From Charina bottae (lineage: Eukaryota > Chordata > Lepidosauria > Squamata > Charinaidae): a stretch of 64,000 nt of DNA. Below are positions 45,134-58,900 of this stretch, piece by piece. Made by a program: the position numbers and the translations under genes. The notes beneath the pieces were generated by a model that saw only the letters and a list, made by a program, of their open reading frames with translations, searched no databases and was not told the origin of the DNA. Position 1 is the stretch's first letter; each line of letters begins with the position of its first letter. Location of the stretch: positions 25,963,501 through 26,027,500 of the forward strand of contig JALMGJ010000011.1 of assembly GCA_023362775.1 (NCBI GenBank), read 5' to 3'.

Positions 45134-45139
45134 TTAGTT

Positions 45140-46230
45140 ATCATTTTGCAATAATTTTCTTTTGGATACTATTATTATTTTATTATGTTTTAATTCATCA
45201 GGGAATAACATAATACAAAGAACAAAGAGAATCCAGTATTTGACTGGTGTTCTTTGGAAATTCAAGTTCCAGCCAGGAACCTAGGAATTATCCTCGTAAT
45301 GTCATAAGCTGCAGTACCTCATGTGCTCAGCAAGGTTTTTGTAAATCTGCAGCTGATATAGCCAAAATATTTAGGTTGTTGTAAAAAAAATGTTTAATCT
45401 GTTTGTTATCCATCAATATCATCATCATCATCATCAACAGAGATTTCTGGTTCTTCTCCAATCAGTAGTACAATCTGTTACAGTACTACAACTTAAAAAT
45501 ATGGAACCACAAAGAACAGCGTATGGTTCCCACAGCCCATCATTTCATCTCTCCCCCAAATATCCTCCAGAAATCCCTCTAAAGCTCTCTGAAAATTTAT
45601 TGGGAAGGAGCAGTCCTTATACCATGGGGGAGGTATTTGCAAAAGAGGTTGCTACCACCGAGAAGGCTCAGGAATGGGGTCCATGAAGATGGTATTCTCT
45701 CAGAACAGGGGCCCTTAACATGCCTTCGCTCCCTGATCTCCCTGGACCAGCAGAGTTGACTTGGTCTCAGCCGTGTACTGCTTTAAAGGTGAGCACCAGA
45801 ACCTTGAATTGCACCTTTAAGCTTAACCACAGCTAATGCAGCTCCATAGGAAATTTGTCACATGGGCAGGTGTCACAATTTTTCTGCAAAGGGTGAAGGA
45901 ATTGCCTCTTATGATATATCTGAGATGACAACAAAGCCCACTATACATTGCTTTAGATTTGCATCCAAAGCAGTCTATCGCAGAATGGATATCAGCAAGT
46001 AGCTCCAGGTCTACAGCTAATGCTAAGGATAGATTCCTATTCTCCTTCATGCTGTATCTCAGGATAGATGCAAGAGCAGGAGAAACATATACTGTAAAAG
46101 GATTGGGGCCAAAAAAAGGAAGAGAGAGAAACAGAGGAAATAATTATTCTTTTAATTACCACTAGGCAAAGCATGTTGCCTTTGTCTTTTCTTGTCACCA
46201 GCAAGTCCAAATCTTTGTGTTGGAACTATG
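45140..46230. other. 3' flank of the RNF112-like gene
   Basis: No exon recognised. An (ATC)n run lies at 45418-45437. 45900-46150 matches the left part of the duplicated block at 32480-32760. Confidence 0.5.
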
Positions 46231-46234
46231 CTAC

Positions 46235-46240
46235 TTTATT
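46235..46240 (-). terminator. RNF112: RNF112-like polyadenylation signal
   Basis: TTTATT on the + strand gives AATAAA on the - strand, 144 bp after the stop codon. Confidence 0.65.
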
Positions 46241-46383
46241 GTTATCCCAGGATGACCAATTCTTCATAGCTCTTGGGACAAAGGGGTGCACATAAGACTA
46301 GACTCCTGAGATTTATGTCTTTATGGCAGGCACATGTTCTTTGCAGGAGGAGGTGTGGGCTGCAACTCTTAAGATCCGCCTCA

Positions 46384-46914
46384 TCAGCTAAGAAGACGCC
46401 TCTTGTCTGATGGATTCTCCTCTCCTTCTTCAATCTCATTATCACCTTCAGGCACATTCTTGGCTTCTTCGATCTTAGCATTCCCTATGCTGTTCCCCAC
46501 ACCAGCTCCCACTCCTCCCCCAACAAGTGCAAACGTGCCTGCCCCAGCCGCGGTCCCAATCGCAAAAGTAGCAGCGGTACCAGTACTCAGCACAATGGCT
46601 TCTGCTGCCACCAAGCCGGCTGCCACACCAGCTCCAACAAACCCACCAAGGAGCCCCACAGCACCCCCCCCAATGGCTGCCCCAACTTTGAGGACATGGA
46701 ACTTGTAACGGCGGTTGTAAAGTTCCAGGAAACCTTTAGTTTCACACTGGAGGTGCTTCTTCAGACACGAGACAGAATCGGTCCGACATGGCTCGTCACC
46801 CTTAAGTAACTCTTTGCACTTTTTGAGTAGCTCCTCCTGCTGCTTCTGAAAGCGCTTGGTCATTGAGGCTGGTTTCACGCGTAGGCCTGCCAACACTGGG
46901 CGTGAAAGTTGATC
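46384..46914 (-). CDS. RNF112: RNF112-like exon 12 (membrane hairpin and C-terminus)
   Basis: 176 codons plus TGA. It starts DQLSRPVLAGLRVKPAS after ACCTTAG, has a Lys/Glu-rich helix, then about 70 Gly/Ala/Val-rich residues (AAIGGGAVGLLGGFVGAG...), and ends in an acidic tail with DKRRLLS. It is likely a membrane-embedded hairpin as in neurolastin. Confidence 0.94.
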   Translation of the reverse strand, partial: DQLSRPVLAGLRVKPASMTKRFQKQQEELLKKCKELLKGDEPCRTDSVSCLKKHLQCETKGFLELYNRRYKFHVLKVGAAIGGGAVGLLGGFVGAGVAAGLVAAEAIVLSTGTAATFAIGTAAGAGTFALVGGGVGAGVGNSIGNAKIEEAKNVPEGDNEIEEGEENPSDKRRLLS

Positions 46915-49900
46915 CTAAGGTTGAAGAAGAAAGGGTGGTAGGTTACTGAAACAGGTGGGGAAAAGGGAGGTGTCAGTCAACTCACTACTCAGAATAATGC
47001 CACTTCTTACTATTACAGTATTTATTGTATATTTAATTTGCCCTTCTGCCTAGGACACCAGATCCCCCCTCCCCATTTTACATTCACAATAGCCTTTTGA
47101 GGACAGTTAAGGTGAAAGAAACAAACAAACCCGTATCTGTGTGATAAGCTTTGGAGCTGCCTAGAGATTTTAACCTGTCTCCTGGGTCTAACAGTTTATC
47201 TACTAAATTTCACAAAACTCAAGGAGCTTTATTCTTGATCTAATCCAAAATGTTTCAATTGCGCAGCACATTTCACCCAGCCTTAAGTCCATCCTCAGAC
47301 AATATCAGTCAAAAATCACTTGATTTGCTTTTCCTGTATTTAAACACCCATCACCACTACTACTTGGACTTTACAAGCTCAGCCCTCTGATTTCTATTAC
47401 ACCTTGATCCTAGCCTACCATAGTAAGGTAAAGGTAAAGGTACCCCCCGCACATTTGTGCAGTCGTGTCCGACTCTAGGGGCCGGTGCTCATCTCCGTTT
47501 GTTAGCCGAAGAGCCAGCGTTGTCCGAAGATGCTTCCACGGTCATGTGGCTGCATGACAGGCGCGGAACGCTGTTACCTACCCACCGAAGTGGTACCTAT
47601 TCATCTACTTGCATTTGCATGCTTTCAAATTGCTAGGTTGGCAAGAGCTGGGGCTAGTGCGGGAGCTCACTCCACACGCAGGGCTAGGGATTCGAACCTC
47701 CGAACTTGCAATCTTCCGATCAACAAGCCTGGCGTCTTACCCGCTGAGCCATCACGCCCCCTTCAGAGCCTACCATACTCTGAACCAAATGCCTACCCTG
47801 TCCTCTACCCTACATTTCAACTTACAGTAGGCAAACCATAGAAATCTGTTCCACCTCTATCAGATTCTAAGTATTTGCTTCTTCAAAATCCTCATTATTT
47901 GCCTTTTTCAAAATTAAAACTAGAATACAACATGGGCTCTTCCTCTTGTACTACCTGCTCTTTCATGAACTCTGTAAATTTATTCCGTAATTCTTCCTGG
48001 GTGTTCAGGTTGTGGAAGGTGATAGCCATCTGAGGAGAAGGGAAAGGGAAAGGGAAAGAGTAGTAGATATGGCTACAGAAAATATTCATCTTTCCTTGAG
48101 TTCCCTCAAATCCCAGAAGGGACAGGGAAAGTAATAGAGATGTGGATGAGTTGCATGTTGCATCAAGTCTACTCATGTCAGCCATTTGGCTTCATATCTG
48201 CACCCCTTTGGTGGAAATGGTTACAAGAGCAGAATCCACCACCATCAGAAACTGGATGGAAAATGCCATGGACCTCCCAAGCCATATCTAACAGGTTATT
48301 TATGATAGTCTCATTCCATCTTCCACCCCTACAGAATTCAACACATGGATATTCTTCCATCCAAACACTAACTAGGCCCAGTCCAATTTAATTTCAGCAA
48401 GATTCCTTTGCTGTTCTTCTTCATGCCCCATTATGTTTGTCAGGTCCCGTTAATTCCTTGTCGGGAACCCAACAGGAAATATTAGAATTGTAAGATAGAC
48501 TAAGATTAAAAGAAAAACATTCAGAAAAGGGTAAAAGCAAACCATTTCTACATAGCTGCCCAGAAACAACATGGATGTGTCCATGAAGTCAGCATGTGTG
48601 GAGCTGATTTGAAGGACATTTTCCTTTTAAAAAAATGCAAACTGGCTCTAAGTGTCTTTCAGGGAAGGGTACAAAAGGAAAATGGGGAAGTTGGTACCTG
48701 TGTGGGTGAGGAAAAACCAAACTGAAGTTGCTTCATGAGATGTGACAAATCCTGAAAAAAGGAGGGTTCAATATATGAAAATAGGATTAACAAAAGGCTG
48801 CCACAGATGTCTATTCAGAATACCTCCAAATATGTAGACAATCAACCTATAACCCACCTGCACAGAGACCTACACTAACAGAACAAAACACACATACAGA
48901 CATGCACACTGTATTCCCCAATATATATCATACTCCTTCCACATAGAATTTTGGTCGAAATAATGCCTTTTCCGAGATGGCTAGAGCTTGAAAGTTAATG
49001 ATTAACACAACAACTGCAATAAAAATATGAAAAGCATAATGGCACTGAAAAGCAATAAACAGATCAAAGGCTCAGACTAAGAAACAGGATTGGAACGTTG
49101 CAGAACACTGTATAAACACAGGCAGAATGTTGTCTGTAACTGCTGTAAAGAAGATTGGAAGTTGCTTCTTTAATTATGCGTTTCTTTTTCTGTACTGTTC
49201 TTTGCACTTTTTCTAAACTTTCCTTTATACATTTTCATGTTCATCTTTTACTTATCTAAAAATCTTTTAATAAAAATTTTACGATTTTATTATAATTATA
49301 TATAAACAAGCACAGGAAAAATGGAACACACGAGGCAGCTGCTGAAAAGACCCATAGATATGCCAAGGTCAGACATGGGGCAGGGTGTCACCATGCACTA
49401 GGCCTCATTAGGTAAAGGTAAAGGTTCCCCCTGCACATTTGTGCAGTCGTGTCCGACTCTAGGGGCCAGTGATAATCTCCGTTTCTTAACCGAAGAGCCA
49501 GCGCTGTCCGAAGATGCTTCCGCAGTCATGTGGCCGGCATGACGCGCGCGGATCGCTATTACCATCCCACCGAAGTGGTACCTATTAATCTACTTGCATT
49601 AGCATGCTTTCGAATTGCTAGGTTGGCAAGAACTGGGCGAGAACGGGAGCTCACTCCTTCACGCGGGGCTAGGGATTCGAACCTCCAAACTTGCGATCTT
49701 CCGATTGACAAGCCTGGCGTCTTACCTGCTGAGCCACCACGCCCCTATATATATAGGCCTCATTAGGCTTGTGTTAATTTTGGGCATGCTATGAGGGATC
49801 AGAGGCAACCATCAGTTGCAACAGTGTGCCAAGTCAAGACAAAGCATACCATATGATTCCTCCCAACCTTGTTCCCTTCTCCTGGGTGTGTCAGTAACAG

Positions 49901-52900
49901 GGCTCAAACCAGGCCACACTACAACTGAATGTGGGACTAACACTCCCATTACATATCTACCAGCTGGGTTCTGGAGCTACCCACTGGCTACAAACAGGCC
50001 CAAGCAACAGTGGAATTAAATTACCCTTCGCTTAATGGGCTCAAGGGGTATCTCAACAGCCATTTGTCTGGATGCTTAAATTGGATTCCTGCACTGAGCA
50101 GGGAGTTCAAACTCAATAGCCTTTCAACTCTGGATTTCTATGAAATCATTTATTGAACAGAAAGTGCTGGACTTCTGTTCTCAAGTTCCCGTCCATCTAT
50201 ACATATAATTTTAGTACAAACTGCATATTCCAGGGTCCTTCTCCATATAACCATTCTTCACCTATCCAGATTAGGGCATCCCACAAAAGACTGTGCTTGC
50301 AGAAGACCATGGAAAAGCAGGCTGTGTGAGAGAATTGCAGGCCCCTGTGCTCCTTCCTTTCCTTCCCATTTGAGCTTTCCTCCCAGCATCATCATGGCAG
50401 AGTTGCCAATAAAACAGCAACCTTGACACAGGTGTAGGAGGGAGGAGAGAGGATGTGTGTTTTTGCAGCACTGCAGCCATCAGCAGCAAAGATAGAAGGC
50501 ATTTTTCCTTCGGAGGGAGTGGACGGTCCAGAGAACAAACCTACAGAAGCACAGCAAGGAAAGGCACAACTTGGAAAGGTGCAAGATCCCCACCTGCTGG
50601 CTGCTAAAAGTTACAACAGAGAAGAAAACGGAGAAACCCCTGAGAGAATAGGCTCTGTAAGAAGAAAACATCAATGTGTAGTAGATAGCAATAGGGAACT
50701 ATGTTGTAGAGCACGCTGGCTAGGGAATTCTGGGAGTTAAAGTTCCTGAGGTTGAGAAACACTGTTCTAAAACTGAGGAGATTGAACTCTCTTTTGGATA
50801 TAACAGAAACTTCTGTATGCCAGGTACAAATTCAAAGGTGTAGGTTGCCCACATCACTTGATTCCATAATTCTCACCTTTATCTTGACAGCAAGTTGTGT
50901 CCCGGTGAGAGGCGTGCTGTCCTGATTTCCCTTCATATGCATTCCAGCTGAATTGACAATATCATTCACATAATCCTTCAGGAATTCCCTAAAATCCTCA
51001 TCCATGTCTGGAAGAAACAATTAAGACTGTTGTGGCCAAGGCAAGGCACTTTTTACCTTTTCTGGAGACAATAGTTGAAAATATCTGTGTGCAACCCAAG
51101 TTAGCCCAATGCAACAGTATGTTGGGTCAGGCCTTAAAAGGGGAGTATCCTATCTGATAAACTTTTGCTGCCGTTTATATGTGTGTCTGTATGAATTGTG
51201 TGGTGGTAGTGGTGGGAGAAATGCTCATGGTAGCCAATGTTCAGAATGCCGCGGCGCGAGCAGTTATGGGTGCCATGAGATCGGCACATGTAACACCTCT
51301 GCTACGCGAGCTGCATTGGCTACCAGTTTGCTTCCGGGTCCAATTCAAGGTGTTGGTGATTACCTTTAAAGCCCTATATGGCATAGGACCAGGGTACCTG
51401 AGGGACCGTCTCGTCCCGATAACGTCGGCCCGCCCCACCCGTGCATGCAGGGAGGGCATGCTTCGGACCCCCTCGACAAGAGAATTCCATCTGGCGGGGT
51501 CCAGGAGACGTGCCTTCTCTGCGATAGCGCCCGCCTTATGGAACATCTTGCCCCCGGAGGTGAGACTCGCCCCCTCACTCCTGGCCTTCCGGAAGGCCCT
51601 CAAGACCTGGCTCTGCCATCGAGCCTGGGATGACAGAGGTGGCAGTGCCTCCTGGGGTTGGCTGGCCCCGTAGGAATACAATCTACACCACGGTCTCCAA
51701 TCCATCTTGGATTTAGATAATTTATTACTGTATAGTATTATTTATTATTGTATTTTTAGAGGATATTTTTATAGTTTTTAAACTTTCAATTGTTGTAACC
51801 CGCCCAGAGTCCCTTGCAAGGGAGATGGGCGGGGAATAAATTGAAATAATAAATAAATAAATAAATAAAATGAAGTTCTGTTATTTTAGAATGTTATTTA
51901 ACATCTCCAAGACTCAAGCTTTCTGTGCTTTTAGTAATCTTGTAGGCTTTGGGGGAAATGAATGCAGTAGAGGAATTACAAGATTGATTCTAGCAGTAGC
52001 GACTAGTGCTAAGGAAGGATGAGGAGCTTTTTACAAAAAAGGCATGCTTTGCTCTCAAGGATAAAATAGGAGAATGAGAAGGTTTTGGTGAATTTTGGTC
52101 ACCAAAATTATTCATAGGGTAAGAATTTATTTCATAAACAAAACTCTGGGAGGGTGGATAGTCTGGTTGGCTTCCCTGCAGAGTCATTCTACATTGCCCT
52201 CTCGGATTCAGAGCAACTTTTGAGCCATAAGAGAAAACCGCTCCCTTCCACCATTTCCCCCCCTCCCTATCCCCAACTCAGCAATCCCAAATGCCTGCAA
52301 AAAGAGCATAACAGCAGCAGGCTGTGATTTCATAATCAGTGGAAGGGACTTTTTAATCTTCCATGGGTTGTTCCCCCCCCTCAGCTCCAATTAAGGAAAC
52401 AAAGATTCCCAGACAATAGAATGAATTGGTCAAATCATTTTTACACTCCACCTCTGATCAGAGAGGATTTGTAGTATTAATGCTCCTCCTTGTGATAGAA
52501 TTAAGTAATTGTGTCTATTCTTTCCTAAAGTTCAGGCAGATGCATGATGTATAGATTTGTGGAAGGAACATGAAGAAGGTATGATGGGAAGAGAGAGGTT
52601 CTTGCCTGCTATGGTGCCTTCAGTTCCTATCACCAACTCCTTGCCAGGGAAGGGCATCAGGTAACAACGACTGTTGGTGCTTTTGAGTGTCTGCAGGGCT
52701 TGTGGATGCCGGTTGGGTTGACCCTCCAGCTTCTGAGGTTAAATGGACAAACAGAGAGGACAAGATGCAACCATTGTAAAAGCACCCCCACAACCACTCT
52801 GTCTCTCTTCTTGAGAGGGAACATGGACTCCTACACAATCTCTTCATTATCAACTCAGGATATCTTTCCAAGATTTCTACAAGAGGTTTACCTGGATGAT

Positions 52901-55900
52901 GTCACGGAGGTAATTCTGTCCCCCCTGGAGTCCATAGGTAGGGGGGAAGAACCAGTCACGCACCAAGAGATCAAGATGCTGCAACAAAGAAGCAAGAGAA
53001 GCTCCAGGACTCTGCATTTGCCTTTTGTCCCTCCCATTCTGATCCCACTGCAAGCCCAAGCCCATTGGATGCATGGGAGCAAGAAACCTACTCTCTGCAT
53101 GGTCGCTTCCAGTGCCATGTGTCAGTCAAGGGAGTTGAGCCACCTTCCCCAAGCCCTCCCAAAGGTGAGCTAGAAACTAAATTGTATACAGTATATGGGA
53201 GCAAAAGTACGGGGCTGATTCTCCCATTACAAAGAGCCACAGGAAGTGTTTGCAACTTCACCACCTTCCCCTGCCAAGGGATACACCCGGCATGTCCATC
53301 AATGCTGCTAAAACAGGGAGACAGATGAATAATGCATACCAACGTCTCTTTCCCTGTTATAAGGAATAATAAGGAATCATCATTCAGGCTTACAAGCCCT
53401 GGCCAAAATATTTCTTAAAGGCTTTCCTCTTCTTTATCAGATCCTTTTTTTTTTCCTGTAAGGCCCCTCAGCTTACTTGCCCTTCCTTTTGCCCCCAGTC
53501 TGTGAAACTGAGGGGGAGCAAAACTATTTCATCTCTTCACTTGTAGGCCCAAGGAGGGAAGGAGAATGATAATAAGAAGGAAGAGAATCATCAGTGAGCC
53601 CTCCCAGAGTTATAGCCCTGACAGTACCTCCCTCTGGAGCCAGTCCTACTTTTAAAGATTGGCTTTTGTTTTTGCTTTTTTTAATCATTTACCAAAGCAT
53701 ATCATAGTTACAGTGAAAATAAGACAATGCCTCCCCTGATATTCACATTGCTCATTAGGTTCCTGTTTCTTTCTAGCTCCCCCCTCCCCTTTTTCAGCTT
53801 CCAAAGATCACAATGGGTATGGCTGATGAAAATGTGTTGTCACCAAAGGGAACTGTACCAACATTTTGGGTGCTTTTTCCTTCTTCTCATTTTGGGTAGA
53901 TATGACTTTGGGGCTTTTAATGGTTTACAATACCTTCTGGGAAAAAGATTATAATCCTGAACAGAGTTTCTTGTTGCTGTAAAATGGAGCGTGAAGCAAC
54001 ATGGACCTTGGCCGGTTGTCTATCCCTGCATTTGATGAAAAAGAGCATGAAGGTACCCCACTTAACCTCACTTTGCTGTAGGAACTTTCTCACAGCCTGA
54101 TTTGCTTCTGGCATCCAAACCAGGCAGAAAGAAACTTTCTTACATCACAAAGTAAGGGAAGGAAGGGGAAAGACCTGGATTGCCTTTTTTTTTAAGGTGG
54201 GAGAGACATGTATTCCTGCTCCATCCAATTTTGGACTTAAATAAGAGCATTATTTGGAGATTGTTGCCCTTTCCTGGAGATGAAAAATGGATGCATTATA
54301 GGGATAAATAATGCATTTACAAATAGCAGTGGGTGAAAAAGTTCATTAGTATTCACAATGAAAGAAAAGGAAAGAGAGATGCGAGTACCAGGCAGAAGAA
54401 AACAGAGATGGAAGAGGCGTTTGCTGTGAACAGGAATTCAGGAACAAAGAGCCTCTTTGACCAAGTGGCAGGGCAACAGTCCTGAGGGAATGGTGACAGT
54501 GGAAGAGAATAAAACACACAACATGAATGTGAAAAGAAAGAAGGGAACGGATGTTGCTCCTTACCTGAACAGGCTTCAACTTGTACTGATAGCCTACGGT
54601 CTCCGCTATGTACAAAAGCATCTGCGGGACAAAAGAAGCAGGTGACTGTGAAACTAGGAGATTTAGTTTCACTTGAGCTTACTGTCTGTTCACACAGTGG
54701 CAGAGATAAGCTAAAACTTGATTTAGGAAGGAAGCGAAGACATGGTTTAGAGAGTTATTGGTTTAGAGTTATTGTTGTTGTTTTTACTATTGGCTGCCTT
54801 GAGTATCTGATGACAGGAAAGATAAAGATACAAATAGAAATTATATTTTTAGAAATGATATTATTATTATTATTGTAAAACAACAATAATACCTACTTAA
54901 ATTTACAAATTTGTCTTATGATTGTGTCACATTTGTATCCTGCCTTCTTCCAGAGAACTCAGGACAGTGGACTTAAATACAGTACTGTATTTAAGCTTGG
55001 TGTGTCTGTGTCTGTGTGTGTTTCTCTCCCCATCCTCCCTTTAAAGTGTAATAGTCACTTTAAACTACTTAGCTTGTTACTTTTATACAAAGACCATGCA
55101 AACTTGTGGCACTGGATTCCATATTTAATTGTTGCAATTGGATGTTACTTTTCTACCTAATGTTCTTAATTTTATTGAGAGACAGTCAATCAACTTATTC
55201 AGATCAGTTAAAGAATCAGCAGTTGCATTTGTACAACATGCCAAATTTAATTACTTGTAATCTTGGAGTGTTTCTTATGGCACAGTGAATTGCATGAATC
55301 AAGCACCAGAGGTTAGTTTATAATTCAATGGATGTGCAAATTCAGACAATGGGGTAACTTGGTATCTAAGCTCAACATGTTGTGGGGATCCAGCCTTTGA
55401 TCAAAGGTTGGATTCATGGCTGAGTCAACCATGTAAATTTAAACTCAAATCTGGAATATCCAGTCCAAAACTCTCCGTACTGGTTTTCACTGAACCACCT
55501 ATTTTGATGTCTTCATTGTGCACTGTAGGGAATGGAAGAGACACAAGGTCACATATACACACATTGTGACAGCAGTGACAGGGAGCTGATAACAAGCACT
55601 AGATACCCAAGATAACAATCAAGCTGTCTTGAGTTCAGTTAGCCTTGGCAGGTCAATGTGCCTAATAGTCCAACTGAAACAGCTCTTCTTGCAATCTGAC
55701 TTGCTCACTTGACACTCCTGTTAATGTTTACTCCACAACAGAGCTGTGCAGTATTTTGGAAACAATTTGGAAAAGGTGCTTTTGGAGTATAATCATAACA
55801 CCTATCAGAACTCTTAAAACAGCCACATCTTTTCTCAGGATAACTTGGATTTTCTGTAGCTGCCAAATATCCTGGAAAAAGATACAGGTGCTTTAAAGAG

Positions 55901-58900
55901 TTGAAAACAGGTGTTATGTTTACCTTTCTTCACCCTCCTCAGCACCTTCCGTAAATGAATCTGAAGCATTGCATAACCCTACTACTCATGCAGTCTCTTG
56001 CAAGGCACTGATTCTCTACTTGTAGTATGCTGAAACTGATTTGAACTGCTTGGGCTTTAGTTTATGCCCCCTTCTTTTCGCTATATTGAGAGAAATTCCT
56101 TTTTATACCACCTCTGCCTGGTAATGTTGCATTGTCTCCCACCTCTCCCTGGGACAAGAAGCTCACTTCTAATATATAGAGCCCAACTCACTTCCAGGTA
56201 TTCCAGGTCTGTGTCCTTCAGCATGTGGGACAAATTGAGAATCTAGAAGACAATTGGGAAACACAACAAAGGTGTGATAAGTACTTATTAGTGTTACAGT
56301 CTAGAGGAAAAAAGGGAGATGTGGTTTCTAGAACTCCACCTGATAGGAGCTAAGCAGCATAGAGAAAGCTGAAAGCTTGACGCTATTTTCCTTGCTTCTC
56401 TCTATATCCATTGAGCCCTCGGTGTCAATCAAGAACAAGGCTACCTGGAGATGGAAAGGAGAAGAGAAATGAGTGGAGATATATAGTGTGAATCCAGCCT
56501 TTTCAGTTAGTTTCTGATTCAATGAATTGTGCAATGTGGATTATTCAGTAACCAGCTTAGGCATGTTGTGCATACATAGCCACAGAATTCATTTCTAAAA
56601 TGCATTAGGTGCTCTTAGCAGAGATGGTGAACCTTTTGGACTCCTGTCCTGGCTGAACTACAACTCCCAGCATTCTTCACCTACCATATGCCATGCTAGA
56701 ATAGACTGTTGGGAGATGTAGTTCAGTAACAGGTTTCCCATTCCTGTCCTTTATCCGCACTTGTCAGGAAGATGCAGGTGAAAACAAAGCAATAAAAATA
56801 AATGCAGAATAAAAATAAACAAACAGAATAAAAACCAGAGAGATAAAACTACTGAAAAAAGCCCACACCATCACGACAGAAGTGCAGGAAATTAGCCATT
56901 TTATAATGAAGTAGGTTTGGGTCCAGCACCTGGCCCATCGATTCATGTGAGTTTGGTAAGAGATGCAACCAAATACAAGGCAAGAAAGGAAACTAGTTAG
57001 GAAGTGGCAAGGTTCACATGAAGAAGGGCTGAGTGCAGCAGCTACAGTCCTAGCTGTGGCAGTAAAAAGCACGTTTCTATTTTCAAAATCCTCCTCCCTC
57101 TCCCCACATTGCAGTAAACCACATTCTGCATAACTGGTGCCTTTTAGATTCTACATTTCCTGTGCTGAACAGAAAATATTTTTTTAACAAGCCCCAGGAT
57201 GCTGGGCAGTGTCCTAGTTTGACAGTCTCCATTGTTCTTCTGAATTTTGGTGTTAAAGGAAACTCCTGAGAATACCAAGAAAACAAATGGATCATCAAAC
57301 AAATCAACCCAGTGTTCTCACTCAAGGCACAAATGACCAGGCCCAAATTATCCTACTTTGGACACATTATGCGAAGCACTAGCTCTCTGGAGAAGGCTCT
57401 AATGCTGGGAAAAGTGGAAGGAAAGAGAAGAGGACAACCAGCAGCAAGGTGGATGGACACAATTACAACAGCGATAGGTGCACAATTGGAAGACTTGAAG
57501 GACCAGGTAGAGACAGATCATTGTGGAGAAAATCTGTCCATTTGGTTGCTAGAAGTCAACACTGACTTGATGGCACATGATCGATCAATCAATCAAGCAG
57601 ACAAGTCTACTAGATCAAGCTCCAGCTTGGCTAAGCAACTTTGCTTATGGCAAGCTCTATGTTTTCTATCATATTATCAAGCCTGTGGTTAGTAGCAATA
57701 AAATCTTGTTCAGTTTCGGGACTGTTGTGATATGTTGGGGGTGGGAAATGCATTACATTCAGAAAATTCTTGAAAAACCTGGCACAGGGGCCACAAAGAG
57801 GGAGACAAAAGGCAGAAGAGGAAATTACTTCTTGGATTGAGCTCTCAAACTTTTACCTTTCCATTGTTACTAGGAACCAAAAACGGCTGATTCCATATCC
57901 ATATCCCTTTGGTGATGCTGCTAATTCCTGGATGCGATTCAAAACCTGTAAGTGGCTCATCTTCTTGGCCCATCCAAGAGTTATCTGTAGCAGCCTGCCA
58001 ACAAGGAAGAAATAAATGAGATAGGAAACATTTGGCTGCTGTAGTAGCATGGTTAGTCAAATAACATATATTTTCCAAATATAAATAACATATGTTTTCC
58101 AAATATATGCATATATAAAATATCAAGAGTTACTTGGCCAAGCAACTTTCTCTATTTCTCTCTTTATTTCTGCAAAGATCATCAATTTGCTTTTTGTTGA
58201 AATTTATTTTTATTGTTTTATTCTTCTTTTTTATTCTTTATTCTTTAATTGTTATTTTGTGATTTATCCATGGAATTAATCTCCTGGGAGTCATAGTTTA
58301 GAAACCCCTTGAGAGTCATTTGTACTCCACCACTGAGTTACTGGTGAGATACTGGGCTAGCTTGGATGATAATACTCCTTGATTAAAGGTAAAGGTTTTC
58401 CCCTGCACAGTCGTGTCCGACTCTAGGGGACGGTGCTCATCTCTGTGTCTTAGCCGAAGAGCCGGCGCTGTCCGAAGACACTTCTGCGGTCATGTGGCCG
58501 GCATGACGTACGTGGAACCCTGTTACCATCCCACCAAAGTGGTACCGATTTATCTAGTTGCATTTGCATGCTTTCAAATTGCTACGTTGGCAAGAGCTGG
58601 GACAAGTGCGGGAGCTCACTCCATCACACGGCGCTCGGGTCTCGAACACTAAAAAATAGACAATAATTCTTATACTTACCAGGTTTTTAAGCCTCCGCAG
58701 GAGGAAGTTAAGCAAGAAGGATTTACCCCGTCGTTGTTCCCCAACGATGGAAATCAAGCAGATGGGAGTATCTTTCACCTCTTCCTGCTCTAAGCAGCTA
58801 CTCAGGGCCTCTGCATCCAAGCAGAGATCCCCATTCTCATCCAAACCCACTAGTTGTACTGGCTGCCCCAACACCAATGAAGTTGTTGGCATCTTCTGAA

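Noticed and set aside
47690..47762. Possible tRNA gene (A-box and B-box motifs)
   Set aside because: The motifs belong to the tRNA-like head of the Sauria-type SINE; the cloverleaf is not intact and the same head recurs at 49412.
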